Source of the DNA: Rhodopseudomonas palustris
GTDB taxonomy: Bacteria > Pseudomonadota > Alphaproteobacteria > Rhizobiales > Xanthobacteraceae
Direction: 5' to 3'
Length of the DNA stretch: 64,000 bases
Assembly: GCF_003226555.1 (NCBI RefSeq)
Contig: NZ_QKQS01000013.1
Location: 589,293-653,292, forward strand
This document shows, piece after piece, positions 44,930 to 52,822 of this stretch (its first letter is position 1; every line of letters begins with the position of its first letter). The translations under genes were made by a program, and so were the position numbers. Under the pieces are notes generated by a model. It saw nothing but the letters and a program-made list of their open reading frames with translations. It was not told where the DNA came from and made no database searches.

Positions 44930-46366
44930 ATGACCGCTGTCATCCTGCGCGCGCCTGCCGGCGTGATGCCCGGCCCGATCACCGGGCCGGTGTCGGGGCT
45001 GTCCTACACGCTGGGGGACGATCGTCTCCTCGACGTGGCGCACGTCGCGGACGCCGTCGCGCTGTTCGGCGCCGGCTGGATCGCGCCTTACGGCCGCACG
45101 CCGGAAGTGCTGGCGCAGATGACGCCCGGGCGAGTCGACGTCCTCGCGCTCCCGCAGGTGCGCAGCATGTCGGGCGTCCTCAATGTCGGCGCGATCGGGC
45201 ACAGCTTCGTCGCCAACGCGGTCCACGCCAATGGCTGGGCGAACAACGGCTATCTGTCGTGGATCAGGCGCTATTGCGGTGGCAGGATCAATCTGCCCGC
45301 ATCGAACGTCTTCGCCGGCGGCGGCCTGAAACAGCACGATATCATCGCCACGCATTTGCCGGCGGCGCTGGCGGCGGGTCTCGACGTCTGCATCGTCGAC
45401 ACGCTGCGGAATTCCATCGGCCACGATACGACCGCCAACCTGATCGCAGGGCTCGCGGAAATCCTGGACGGCCTGACGGCGAGAGGCACGTTCTGCATCG
45501 TCCATCCGGTCGCCGCCGCATCGGGCGGCTACATCCTCAGCGGCGACAATCTCCTCCAGGCCTGCGCGCTGGAGCGCTTCGCGGCCTCGTATTGCCGATC
45601 GAACCCCAAGGCGAGTTTCGCCAACATCAACCTGCTGATCGCCGATTTCGCCAGCGGCCTCGCGCTCGGCGGGATGTTGTCGGACGATCTGCATCCGTCG
45701 GTGATCGGGGCAAGGCTGATCGGCTATGCCGATGCGCAGATCATCAACCAGTTCGCAGCCCCGATCGACGATCGCCATACGCTGCCCGGAGACCTCTACG
45801 ACGCCGGCAAGAATCCGCACGGCAACCTGCTCGTCAATGGCTTGCTGGCCGGCACCGGCGGCGTCGAACAGGGCGGCCCCACCGGCGAGACGCCGACCAA
45901 CTGGCTGGTGCAGGGAGGCTCCTCGACCACGCTCGCGATGTCCAAGGTCGCGGTGGCCGGCCGCACCAATCTATCCAGCACGCGCATGACGCTCGGGGGC
46001 ACCGGCGATAACGTCCAGCAGATGCTGTATCAGCAGATCGACGACGGCAAGTACGACGCCGGTGACGTGCTGCGCGCCGAGGTCGAGGCCGAATGGACGA
46101 TCACGGCCGGCTCGCTCGCCGAGATCAGCCTGACGATGCTGGCGATGGACAGCAGCTTCGGGGTGATCCGGACATGGGTCGACGGCGTCAACACCGGCGC
46201 CGGCTATTTGCCGGCCGGCGCGTCCGGCCCGCTCTGCTTTCGCACCGAGGATTTCGCCGTGCCCGCCGGGACGGCCTATCTGATCTATCGCCTCCATGCC
46301 GTCGCGGCGGCCGGCGCGCTCGCCGCGACGGTCGACTGGTCGCGGGCGAGCCTGCGGAAGGTCTGA
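44930..46366 (+). CDS. SGNH-hydrolase domain protein (esterase/deacetylase-like) in packaging operon
   Basis: This 478-residue protein has an SGNH/GDSL-type domain: nucleophile S92 in IGHSFVAN, the block-III-like segment CIVDTLRNSIGH, and the catalytic D252-x-x-H255 in DDLHPS. An N-terminal ~80 residues precede the domain, and after ~275 comes a beta-rich region typical of glycan-binding or virion attachment modules. The gene lies between the terminase and portal genes, where Mu has nothing. It may be a virion-borne enzyme that removes acyl groups from surface polysaccharide; that role is inferred. No signal peptide is seen. Confidence 0.75.
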   Translation: MTAVILRAPAGVMPGPITGPVSGLSYTLGDDRLLDVAHVADAVALFGAGWIAPYGRTPEVLAQMTPGRVDVLALPQVRSMSGVLNVGAIGHSFVANAVHANGWANNGYLSWIRRYCGGRINLPASNVFAGGGLKQHDIIATHLPAALAAGLDVCIVDTLRNSIGHDTTANLIAGLAEILDGLTARGTFCIVHPVAAASGGYILSGDNLLQACALERFAASYCRSNPKASFANINLLIADFASGLALGGMLSDDLHPSVIGARLIGYADAQIINQFAAPIDDRHTLPGDLYDAGKNPHGNLLVNGLLAGTGGVEQGGPTGETPTNWLVQGGSSTTLAMSKVAVAGRTNLSSTRMTLGGTGDNVQQMLYQQIDDGKYDAGDVLRAEVEAEWTITAGSLAEISLTMLAMDSSFGVIRTWVDGVNTGAGYLPAGASGPLCFRTEDFAVPAGTAYLIYRLHAVAAAGALAATVDWSRASLRKV

Positions 46367-46403
46367 CGCGCACATGACGATCAACAGGCGGAGGCGCTGA
46401 CAG

Positions 46404-48002
46404 ATGGCACGCATTCTCGGACCCGATGGCAATCCCGTCGACACCACGCTGCTGTCGACCGAGGTCGCGACGCCGACGCTGATCGGCGTGCGCGCGGTGC
46501 ACCACGAAAACGTCGCGTCTGGCCTGACGCCGGAGCGCCTGGTCTATGCGCTGCGGCAGGCGGCGCAGGGCGACGCGCGCGACTATCTCACGCTGGCCGA
46601 GGAGATGGAGGAACGCTATCTGCACTACGCGTCGCAGGTGCAGACCCGCCGTCTCGCGATCGAGGGCGTCAAGCCGTCGGTGGCGGTGCCGAAAGGCGTG
46701 TCGGCGAAGATCGCCGACTTCGTCCACGAGCTGATCGACGATTCCGGCTTCCGCGACACGCTCGGCGAGCTGACCGACGGCATCGCCAAGGGCTATGCGG
46801 TATCCGAGCCGGTCTGGGAATACGAGCGCGGCCGGCTGCGGCCGGTCGACTACAAATGGCGCGACCAGCGGTTTTTTCAGTTCGACCGCGTGACGCAGAC
46901 CGAACTGCGGCTCGCGGTCGACGGCAGTCTCGACGGCGAGGAAATCACCAAGCCGACCTTCATCGTGCACAAGCCGCGAAGCAAGGCCGGCATCCCGATC
47001 CGTCGCGGCTTCGCCCGCGCGGCCGCATGGGCGTTCCTGCTGCAATCCTTCGCGCTGAAGGACTGGAGCGCGTTCGCCGAGATCTACGGAATCCCGCTGC
47101 GGCTCGGCAAGTATCATGCGGGCGCCAGCGAGGCCGACAAGAAGGCGCTGCTGCAGGCGGTGCGCTCGATCGCCTCCGACGCCGCGGCGATCATCCCGCA
47201 GGGGATGGAGCTGGAATTCGTCGAAACCAAAGGCCAGCGCGGCGAAGCCGTGTTCGGCGGGCTGCTCGACTATCTCGACAAGCAGATTTCGAAGCTGGTG
47301 GTCGGACAGACCATGACGTCCGACGACGGCGCGTCGATGGCGCAGGCCAAGGTGCACAACGAGGTCCGGCTCGACATCCAGCGCGCCGATGGCGTGCAGC
47401 TCGCCAACACCGTCAACCGCGATCTTGTCCGTTGGGCGGTGGCGATGAATTTCGGGCCGCAGGATGATTATCCGCGGGTCGAACTGCCGGTCGCCGAACC
47501 GGAGGACACCAAGGCGCTGGCCGAAGGCGTCGCCAAGCTGGTGCCGCTCGGCCTGCGCGTGTCGCAGGCGGAGATCCGCAGCAAGTTCGGTCTCAGCGAG
47601 CCCGGCGAAAAGGACGAGGTGCTGGCGCCGCCGGCGCAAGCGGTTGCAGCCGAGCCCGGCGTCGTCGCCGCCAACGACGATCCCAAGAAGGCCGCGCGGC
47701 TGTCGGCCGCCGATTGTCCGTGCCCGGCCTGCGGCGGCGTCCGCAACGCCTCGCTGGCCGCGACCGCGGTCGATGGTCGCGACGAACTCGACGAGCTGGT
47801 CGACGACGCCATGAACGGCTGGGAGGAGCTGGTCGATCCGATGCTGAAGCCACTGCGCGACGCGATGGCGCGCGCGTCCAGCTTCGAGGAGCTGGAGGCG
47901 ATGCTGCCGTCGCTTGCCGCGCAGATGGACGGCGACAAGCTCGCCGAGGCGCTGGCGCGGCTCACCGCCAAGGCCCGCGGCCTCGGCGACGTTCAGGACT
48001 GA
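46404..48002 (+). CDS. Portal protein (Mu gp29-like, DUF935)
   Basis: This 532-residue protein forms the dodecameric ring through which DNA enters the head. Family features include LTLAEEMEERYLHYASQVQTR, the KGYAVSEPVWEYERG segment, the FQFDRV strand, and the long helix with AFAEIYGIPLRLGKY. The C-terminal ~100 residues carry CPCPACGG, a possible zinc site, and acidic helices. The ATG at 46404 follows GAGGCGCTGACAG. Confidence 0.9.
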   Translation: MARILGPDGNPVDTTLLSTEVATPTLIGVRAVHHENVASGLTPERLVYALRQAAQGDARDYLTLAEEMEERYLHYASQVQTRRLAIEGVKPSVAVPKGVSAKIADFVHELIDDSGFRDTLGELTDGIAKGYAVSEPVWEYERGRLRPVDYKWRDQRFFQFDRVTQTELRLAVDGSLDGEEITKPTFIVHKPRSKAGIPIRRGFARAAAWAFLLQSFALKDWSAFAEIYGIPLRLGKYHAGASEADKKALLQAVRSIASDAAAIIPQGMELEFVETKGQRGEAVFGGLLDYLDKQISKLVVGQTMTSDDGASMAQAKVHNEVRLDIQRADGVQLANTVNRDLVRWAVAMNFGPQDDYPRVELPVAEPEDTKALAEGVAKLVPLGLRVSQAEIRSKFGLSEPGEKDEVLAPPAQAVAAEPGVVAANDDPKKAARLSAADCPCPACGGVRNASLAATAVDGRDELDELVDDAMNGWEELVDPMLKPLRDAMARASSFEELEAMLPSLAAQMDGDKLAEALARLTAKARGLGDVQD

Positions 48003-48004
48003 CG

Positions 48005-49246
48005 ATGCAGCTCACGCGCGGCCAGGCCGTCGAATTGCTGGCGCGCCTGGCCGCGGTGAAGCGCGGCTTCCAGACGCCGCCCGAAGTGGTCGATTACTTC
48101 CGCGACAAGAACCTGAAGCCGGCGTTCTCCTGGCTGGACGTTTGGGGTCAGGAGCACGCCCACGCCTTCACGGTGGCGGGCGTCACCGAGACCCGCGTGC
48201 TCAACGACTTCAAATCGGCGATCGACAAGGCGATCAGTAGCGGCACGGGTTTCGAGGCCTTTAAAGCCGACATGCAGGCGCGTTTAACGCCGCACGGATG
48301 GTGGGGCCCGAAGACGGTGTCGGACCCGACCGGCAAGTGGGCCGACAAGACGGTCGACTTCACCCGGCCGGGCCGGCTGCAGACCACGTTCTGGAGCAAC
48401 GTGCGCAGCGCGCGCGCCGCCGGCCAGTGGAATCGCATCCAGCGCACCAAGGCGTCGCGGCCTTATCTGCTCTATGTGCGGTCGACCGCCGAACGGAAAC
48501 GGCCCGAGCATCTCGCGGTGGCCGGCACCATCAAGCCGGTCGACGATGCTTTTTGGAGCACGTGGTTTCCGCCGAACGGCTGGGGCTGCCAGTGCAAGGT
48601 GCAGCAGCTCGATCAGGAGGACCGCGACCGCTACCTCGCGCAGGACGGTTATTCGGAAGAGGCGCCGGACCTCGGCACGAGAACCTACGTCAATCGCCGC
48701 ACCGGCGAGGTGACGACGATTCCGCGCGGCATCGATCCCGGCTGGCAGACCAATCCGGGGCTTGCCCGCGCGCGGACGCTGGTCACGCAGTTCGCCGACA
48801 CGCTGGCCACGGCCGGCGCAGATCGCGCCGCCCCGACGATCGCCAAGCTGTGGCGCGGCAACTGGCCGAAGGCGATGGCGAAGATGGACGAGCGCGTGCA
48901 TCTGCCGGTCGCCGCGTCGGCGCGCGCGGTCGACGAGCTGGGTGCCAAGGTCGATATCGTCACGGTGGCGAACGACGTCGTGACCAAGAAGGTCGGCAAG
49001 CACGCCGCCGTCGATATCGGCAGCTTCGCGCAGGTCCAGCAGATCATCGATGCCGGCGATTGGATCGAAGACCGCGACCCGGCGGTGCGCAACATTCTCG
49101 CGGTGATCGGCGGCGTCCATTGGGTGTTGGCGATCCGGCGATCGACCAACGGCTACATTCAGGTTCGGACGCTGTTCAGGACCGATGCCCGCCGCCACGC
49201 GGAAATCCGGCGGCGCGGGGTGCGGTACAAGGCTGAAAGGGAGTGA
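48005..49246 (+). CDS. Head morphogenesis protein (Mu gp30 / SPP1 gp7-like) with extra C-terminal domain
   Basis: This 413-residue protein has the minor-head family core from ~40 to ~220, with FWSNVRSARAAGQW, the PEHLAVAG strand and the hallmark PPNGWGCQC near residue 190. After ~330 a separate alpha/beta unit follows (SARAVDELGAKVDIVTVAN, RDPAVRNILAVIGG, YIQVRTLFRTDARR) that resembles the small nuclease-like domains often attached to Mu-F-type proteins. Whether it is catalytic is unknown. A 332-bp non-coding gap follows. Confidence 0.85.
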   Translation: MQLTRGQAVELLARLAAVKRGFQTPPEVVDYFRDKNLKPAFSWLDVWGQEHAHAFTVAGVTETRVLNDFKSAIDKAISSGTGFEAFKADMQARLTPHGWWGPKTVSDPTGKWADKTVDFTRPGRLQTTFWSNVRSARAAGQWNRIQRTKASRPYLLYVRSTAERKRPEHLAVAGTIKPVDDAFWSTWFPPNGWGCQCKVQQLDQEDRDRYLAQDGYSEEAPDLGTRTYVNRRTGEVTTIPRGIDPGWQTNPGLARARTLVTQFADTLATAGADRAAPTIAKLWRGNWPKAMAKMDERVHLPVAASARAVDELGAKVDIVTVANDVVTKKVGKHAAVDIGSFAQVQQIIDAGDWIEDRDPAVRNILAVIGGVHWVLAIRRSTNGYIQVRTLFRTDARRHAEIRRRGVRYKAERE

Positions 49247-49525
49247 GTAGCAGCCGGGGGGCCGTGACATCCCCGCGTCCACCTGGGACGGTAACACGTG
49301 GCTCGGCTGCGAAGCGGAATATAGGCCCGTGGGGCTGGTCTCGCAACCGGTTCGGACGGAGCCGTTAGGAAGCCCGCTGATGCGTTCGGCCCGTCGCCCG
49401 GACAAATCCGTCAGTCCTCGGCTGAAACGCGCGTATCGGGTTAAATGATGCTTTAACGAGGCTGTTATCGGGGATCGCTCCCCTCGGGTTGCTGCCGGAG
49501 GCCTGATCGGCCCGGCAAGGTCGCG

Positions 49526-49571
49526 GCTGACAGTTGTCAGCGGCCCGACACCCAGGGTGCACGGCTAGATG
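49526..49571 (+). promoter_or_regulatory. Candidate late promoter B (protease/head): TGACA dyad plus -10
   Basis: GCTGACA-GT-TGTCAGC (49526-49541) continues GGC on the right as in copies A and C. TAGATG starts at 49566, again 31 bases after the T of TGTCA (49535). The predicted start of transcription falls at about the ATG of the protease gene (49579). In Mu the late promoter PI lies in the equivalent place. Confidence 0.65.
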
Positions 49572-49578
49572 TGCACCC
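49555..49578 (+). repeat. Inverted repeat GGGTGCAC / GTGCACCC at protease start
   Basis: Perfect 8-bp arms (49555-49562 and 49571-49578) surround ggctagat, which contains most of the putative -10. The right arm touches the ATG at 49579. The same 8-mer forms another hairpin at 52399-52420. It may bind a regulator overlapping the promoter. Confidence 0.5.
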
Positions 49579-50700
49579 ATGACGCACCGCTCCGCAAGCC
49601 CCCAGATCGCCATGCTCGACGCCGCGCCCGACGTGGCGTTCGGCGTGGTGACGATCGACGCCGCGTCGCTCGCGGCGGAAGGTGACGGCGCCGAGCGCTG
49701 GATCCAGGTGACGCCGCGCGGCCCGGTGGTGTGTCGCGACGGTCGCCCCTTCGTGTTCGACCCCGAAGCCCTGGTGGCGCGCTTCAATGCTGACGGCATC
49801 GACGTGCCGATGGACATCGACCATGCGATCCCCACCAAGGCCAAGCTCGGCGAGAAGGCCGATGCGGTCGGCTGGATCAAGAAACTGGAAGCCCGGCCGG
49901 CCGGCACCTTCGCGCTCGTCGAAATGCTCGCGGCCGGCGCCGCTGCGCTGAAGGCCCGCACCCATCGCTACGTCTCGCCGACCTTTCCGTGCACCAAGGA
50001 AGGTCTGGCGTTGTGGCTGCATTCGGTCGCGCTGGTCGCGGCCCCGGCTCTTACCATGGGCGCGATCGCGTCCGCCTCTCACCCTGCCAAGGAGTACCCC
50101 ATGTTGAAGGCGATCGCGAAGGCATTGGGCCTCGCGGAAGACGCCGACGAGGCCGCGTGCCTCGCGGCGATCGTCAAACTGTCGAGCGATCCGTTGCGGC
50201 CGATCGCCAAGGCGCTCGGCCTCGCGGACGCCGCGGACGGCCAGGCCTGCCTGTCGGCGATCACCACGCTGTCGACCGCGCGCGTCGACAAGGCGGTGCA
50301 CGATCAGGCGCTCGCCAATCTGTCGGCCGCCAATACGCAGGTCGCCACGCTGCAGGCGCAGCTCACCGCGCGCGATACGGCCGATCACAACGCCAAGGTC
50401 GAGGCCACGATCGAGGCGGCGCTGAAGGCCAAGAAGATCGTCCCGGCGCAGCGCGACAAGTTCGTTTCGCTGTGCGCGACCGCAGACGGCCTGCGCGACG
50501 TCGAGGCGCTGCTGTCGGCGACGCCTGCCAATCTCGCCGGCTCCGCGCTCGACGAGCGCCAGGTGCCGGAAGGCGGTGCTGCGCCCGATGCGCTGCTCGC
50601 CAAGGCGTCGGCGCTGGTCGAGGCCGCGGCCAAGTCCGGCCGCACCCTGTCGCACGCGGACGCCGTGATCCAGGCCAGCAACAATGGAGTCGCCCAGTGA
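49579..50700 (+). CDS. Mu gpI-like head maturation protease with scaffold region
   Basis: This 373-residue protein has an N-terminal protease part (about 1-170) with the family residues in GIDVPMDIDHAI, KAKLGEKADAVGWI and TFALVEM; the conserved His of DIDH is the probable active-site base, and later RTHRYVSPTF. The C-terminal ~200 residues are Ala-rich coiled-coil scaffold (AALSAANTQVATLQAQL-like). A second, well-placed start at 50101 makes the scaffold alone. No ribosome site precedes the ATG at 49579. The ATG at 49612 is an alternative start. Confidence 0.85.
   Translation: MTHRSASPQIAMLDAAPDVAFGVVTIDAASLAAEGDGAERWIQVTPRGPVVCRDGRPFVFDPEALVARFNADGIDVPMDIDHAIPTKAKLGEKADAVGWIKKLEARPAGTFALVEMLAAGAAALKARTHRYVSPTFPCTKEGLALWLHSVALVAAPALTMGAIASASHPAKEYPMLKAIAKALGLAEDADEAACLAAIVKLSSDPLRPIAKALGLADAADGQACLSAITTLSTARVDKAVHDQALANLSAANTQVATLQAQLTARDTADHNAKVEATIEAALKAKKIVPAQRDKFVSLCATADGLRDVEALLSATPANLAGSALDERQVPEGGAAPDALLAKASALVEAAAKSGRTLSHADAVIQASNNGVAQ
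50101..50700 (+). CDS. Nested scaffolding protein (in-frame internal start)
   Basis: AAGGAG (50089-50094) lies 6 nt before ATG 50101, which is in frame with the protease gene at codon 175. This gives a 199-residue protein beginning MLKAIAKALGLAEDADE and ending with the same C-terminus. Mu makes its scaffold Z from the 3' part of gene I in just this way. Two imperfect internal repeats, AIAKALGLAEDADEAACLAAI and the later PIAKALGLADAADGQACLSAI, are visible near its start. Confidence 0.8.
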   Translation: MLKAIAKALGLAEDADEAACLAAIVKLSSDPLRPIAKALGLADAADGQACLSAITTLSTARVDKAVHDQALANLSAANTQVATLQAQLTARDTADHNAKVEATIEAALKAKKIVPAQRDKFVSLCATADGLRDVEALLSATPANLAGSALDERQVPEGGAAPDALLAKASALVEAAAKSGRTLSHADAVIQASNNGVAQ

Positions 50701-51083
50701 GCCGGGAACTGATCAAGAGCTTCGTCGCCGACGCCGCGATCCGCGGCTATCGCATCGCCGCCTTTCACGCAACCAAACAAGCTGTCGTCGAGGCCGCTTC
50801 GAATGTCGCCGCAGTGATCGGCATCTCGACCTCGACCGGCGCCAAGGCCGGCGGCGTGGTCGACGTCGTGCAGCAGGGGCTCGCCGAAGTCGTCGCCGGC
50901 GGCGTGCTCGCGCGCGGCGCAGAAGTCACCTCCGACGCCGAAGGTCGCGCGGTCGCGCTGCCGGCGCCGAGCGGCACGGCCAAAACCGTTCGCACCATCG
51001 GTCAGGTGCAGGCCGCGGCTGTCGAAGGCGACGTCGTTCCCATCGTCGTCTCGGCCGGCTCCGTCTTCATCCCGGCGTCCTGA
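50697..51083 (+). CDS. Capsid decoration/cement-type protein (DUF2190-like)
   Basis: This 128-residue protein begins at a GTG overlapping the protease stop (GTGA). It shows VAAVIGISTSTGAKAGGVVDVVQQG, VLARGAEVTSDAEGRAVALP and DVVPIVVSAGSVFI with small gaps, a pattern of small beta-barrel head proteins encoded just before the capsid gene. It probably decorates or stabilises the capsid shell. AT-poor coding agrees with its neighbours. Confidence 0.7.
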   Translation: MSRELIKSFVADAAIRGYRIAAFHATKQAVVEAASNVAAVIGISTSTGAKAGGVVDVVQQGLAEVVAGGVLARGAEVTSDAEGRAVALPAPSGTAKTVRTIGQVQAAAVEGDVVPIVVSAGSVFIPAS

Positions 51084-51112
51084 TCTCCAGCCAACACACA
51101 AGGTAGCAACCG

Positions 51113-52075
51113 ATGGCCGTCAACCGCCCGTTCCCCGTCAACCCCGTGCTGACCGCGGTCGCGATCGGCTACAGCAATCCGGCGAATACGCTGATCGCCG
51201 ATCTCGTGCTTCCCCGCGTGCCGGTCGGCTCCGAATCCTTCAAATGGCAAGAGTACTCGCTCGCCGATGGCTTCAGTGTCCCGGAGACGCTGGTCGGCCG
51301 CAAGGGTCGCCCGAACCGGATCGAGGTGGATGCGAAAGAGAAGGACGATTCCACCAACGATTACGGCCTCGACGGCGAAGTCCCGATCGGCGACATCCGC
51401 GAGGCGGAGCGCCAGCGTGCGGCCGGCATTTCGAACTACGATCCGCGAGCCCGCTTGGTCGCAACGCTGACCAACAAGCTGCTGCTCGCCCGCGAAATTC
51501 GGGTGGCCGGGATCATCCACAATTCGTCCAGCTATGTGGCCGGTCGCAAGGTGCTGCTGTCCGGCGGCTCGCAGTTCTCTGACTACGCCAATTCCGATCC
51601 GATCGAGGTGCTCAAGGCGGCGATCGACGGCACGCTGATTTTCCGCGCCAACACGCTGGTGATGGGACAGGCCGTCTGGTCGAAGCTGTCCAGTCATCCG
51701 GTCCTGGTGAACGCCATTCGCGGCAATCTCACCAACAAGGGAATCATCACCCGCGAAGAGCTGGCCCGGCTTCTCGAAATCAAGCGGGTGCTGGTCGGCG
51801 AGAGCTTTCTCGACAGCGCCAAGAAGGGGCAGACGGCATCGCTCGCCCGCGTCTGGGGCAAGCATATCGCGGCGCTCTATCTCGACCCGGCGGCCACCAA
51901 CACGGACGGCGTCACCTTCGGCTTCACCGCTCAGGTCGGCACCCGCATCGCCGGCAACATCGTGGATCCGGATATCGGCTTGGAGGGCGGTGAGCGCGTC
52001 CGTTCCGGCGAGAAGGTCAAGGAGCTGATCGTGGCTCCCGACGTCGGCTACTTCATCGAAAACGCCGTCGCGTAG
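51113..52075 (+). CDS. Major capsid protein
   Basis: This 320-residue HK97-fold-like coat protein, lambda-E-type or BcepMu-like rather than Mu gpT, starts VNRPFPVNPVLTAVAIGYSNP. Features include ADLVLPRVPVGSESFKWQEY, the stretch EVPIGDIREAERQR, a helix ARLVATLTNKLLLAREIR, and the C-terminal AQVGTRIAGNIVDPDIGLEGG, with gaps. No N-terminal cleavable delta-domain is evident, consistent with the separate scaffold at 50101. It is likely the most abundant structural protein. Confidence 0.82.
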   Translation: MAVNRPFPVNPVLTAVAIGYSNPANTLIADLVLPRVPVGSESFKWQEYSLADGFSVPETLVGRKGRPNRIEVDAKEKDDSTNDYGLDGEVPIGDIREAERQRAAGISNYDPRARLVATLTNKLLLAREIRVAGIIHNSSSYVAGRKVLLSGGSQFSDYANSDPIEVLKAAIDGTLIFRANTLVMGQAVWSKLSSHPVLVNAIRGNLTNKGIITREELARLLEIKRVLVGESFLDSAKKGQTASLARVWGKHIAALYLDPAATNTDGVTFGFTAQVGTRIAGNIVDPDIGLEGGERVRSGEKVKELIVAPDVGYFIENAVA

Positions 52076-52088
52076 TCGGGAGGCGATC

Positions 52089-52394
52089 ATGGCGAACGAC
52101 GACGAGGCGAAGGTCGAGAAGGCCGCCAGGGCGGAAGCCGAGAAGGCGGCCAAGGCCGCCAAGGCCAAGGCCGACGAGGAAGCCAAGGCCGCGAAGGCCA
52201 GGGCGGACGCCGACAAGCTCGCGGCGAAGCTCGCCGCGAAGGCCGACAAGAAGGCCCTGCAGGATCACGTCCTCACCCGCGAGGTGAAGCACGACGGCGA
52301 GGATTGCGCCGTCGGCGACACGGTCCCGCTCACCCGCGCGCAGCACGCGCAGCTCTACGCGGCCGGCGCCGTCGCGACCGACTGGCGCGACTGA
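52089..52394 (+). CDS. Lys/Ala-rich head protein with small C-terminal domain
   Basis: This 101-residue protein has an N-terminal ~55 residues that form a highly charged Ala/Lys/Glu/Asp helix (repeats of AKAKADEEAKAAKARAD type). The C-terminal 45 residues make a small beta domain, HVLTREVKHDGEDCAVGDTVPLTRAQHAQLYAAGAV with gaps, as seen in short head-tail or 'DUF7210'-style phage proteins. The exact role is unknown. Confidence 0.65.
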   Translation: MANDDEAKVEKAARAEAEKAAKAAKAKADEEAKAAKARADADKLAAKLAAKADKKALQDHVLTREVKHDGEDCAVGDTVPLTRAQHAQLYAAGAVATDWRD

Positions 52395-52398
52395 GTTC

Positions 52399-52466
52399 GT
52401 GCACCCGCCGCCGGGTGCACCGCGCGGACGACGGTCCGCCTGGCCGGGGGCGCAAGCGCCCTCGGC
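52399..52466 (+). terminator. Tandem hairpins after capsid genes
   Basis: GTGCACCC-gccgcc-GGGTGCAC (52399-52420) is followed by GCCGGGGGCGC-aa-GCGCCCTCGGC (52443-52466), which pairs throughout in RNA with one G-U. There is no poly-T, so this is either a processing or stability element that gives high capsid mRNA, or a factor-dependent terminator. Confidence 0.5.
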
Positions 52467-52495
52467 GTCATTCTCCGAAACAGCGGGGCGCTGCC

Positions 52496-52822
52496 ATGTC
52501 CGACCAGTTCAATCGCTTCGATCCGTCATTCTACGAACAGGGCGTGGAAGCCTGCGCCACGGGCGCCAGCCTGCTGGACGTGTTCAAGGCCTTCGCCAGC
52601 CACGACATGACCGATCGGAAAGCCGAGGATCGCGTCCTCAGCTACGTGCTCGGCTTCGGCGACGAACTGCTCTCCGAACTACGCGAGGCCGCCAAGCCGC
52701 GGTCGGTCGACCTCACCCTCAACATCAACGTGACGGGCTCGCTCGACGACGGTGCAAAGCTCTCGCTGATCCAGGCGATCGAGGATGCCGTGGCGAATGC
52801 CGTCAAGCCGGAGCCGAAGTGA
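52496..52822 (+). CDS. Hypothetical phage structural-region protein
   Basis: This 108-residue protein has helices in SFYEQGVEACATGASLLDVFKAFASHD and a beta part SVDLTLNINVTGSLDDGAKL. No known family is recognised. It lies between the capsid module and the completion genes and overlaps the next start by 1 bp. Confidence 0.55.
   Translation: MSDQFNRFDPSFYEQGVEACATGASLLDVFKAFASHDMTDRKAEDRVLSYVLGFGDELLSELREAAKPRSVDLTLNINVTGSLDDGAKLSLIQAIEDAVANAVKPEPK

Larger units (their letters stand above)
49247..49578 (+). other. 332-bp non-coding gap with several hairpins, before late promoter B
   Basis: This is the longest gap inside the prophage genes. Complementary pairs include GCAGCCG (49250) with CGGCTGC (49304) enclosing GGGG/CCCC and CGTCC/GGACG, GTTAAA-6nt-TTTAAC (49440-49457), GGGG-atcgct-CCCC, and the nested GCCGG-a-GGCC-tgatc-GGCC-CGGC (49494-49516). 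The last could end upstream transcription. No conserved protein frame is visible. The first cluster (about 49250-49310) may be a structured RNA. Confidence 0.5.

Noticed and set aside
46396-46406. GCTGACAGATG before the portal gene as a fourth late promoter
   Set aside because: Only the left half matches; no TGTCA arm follows and it runs into the ATG.
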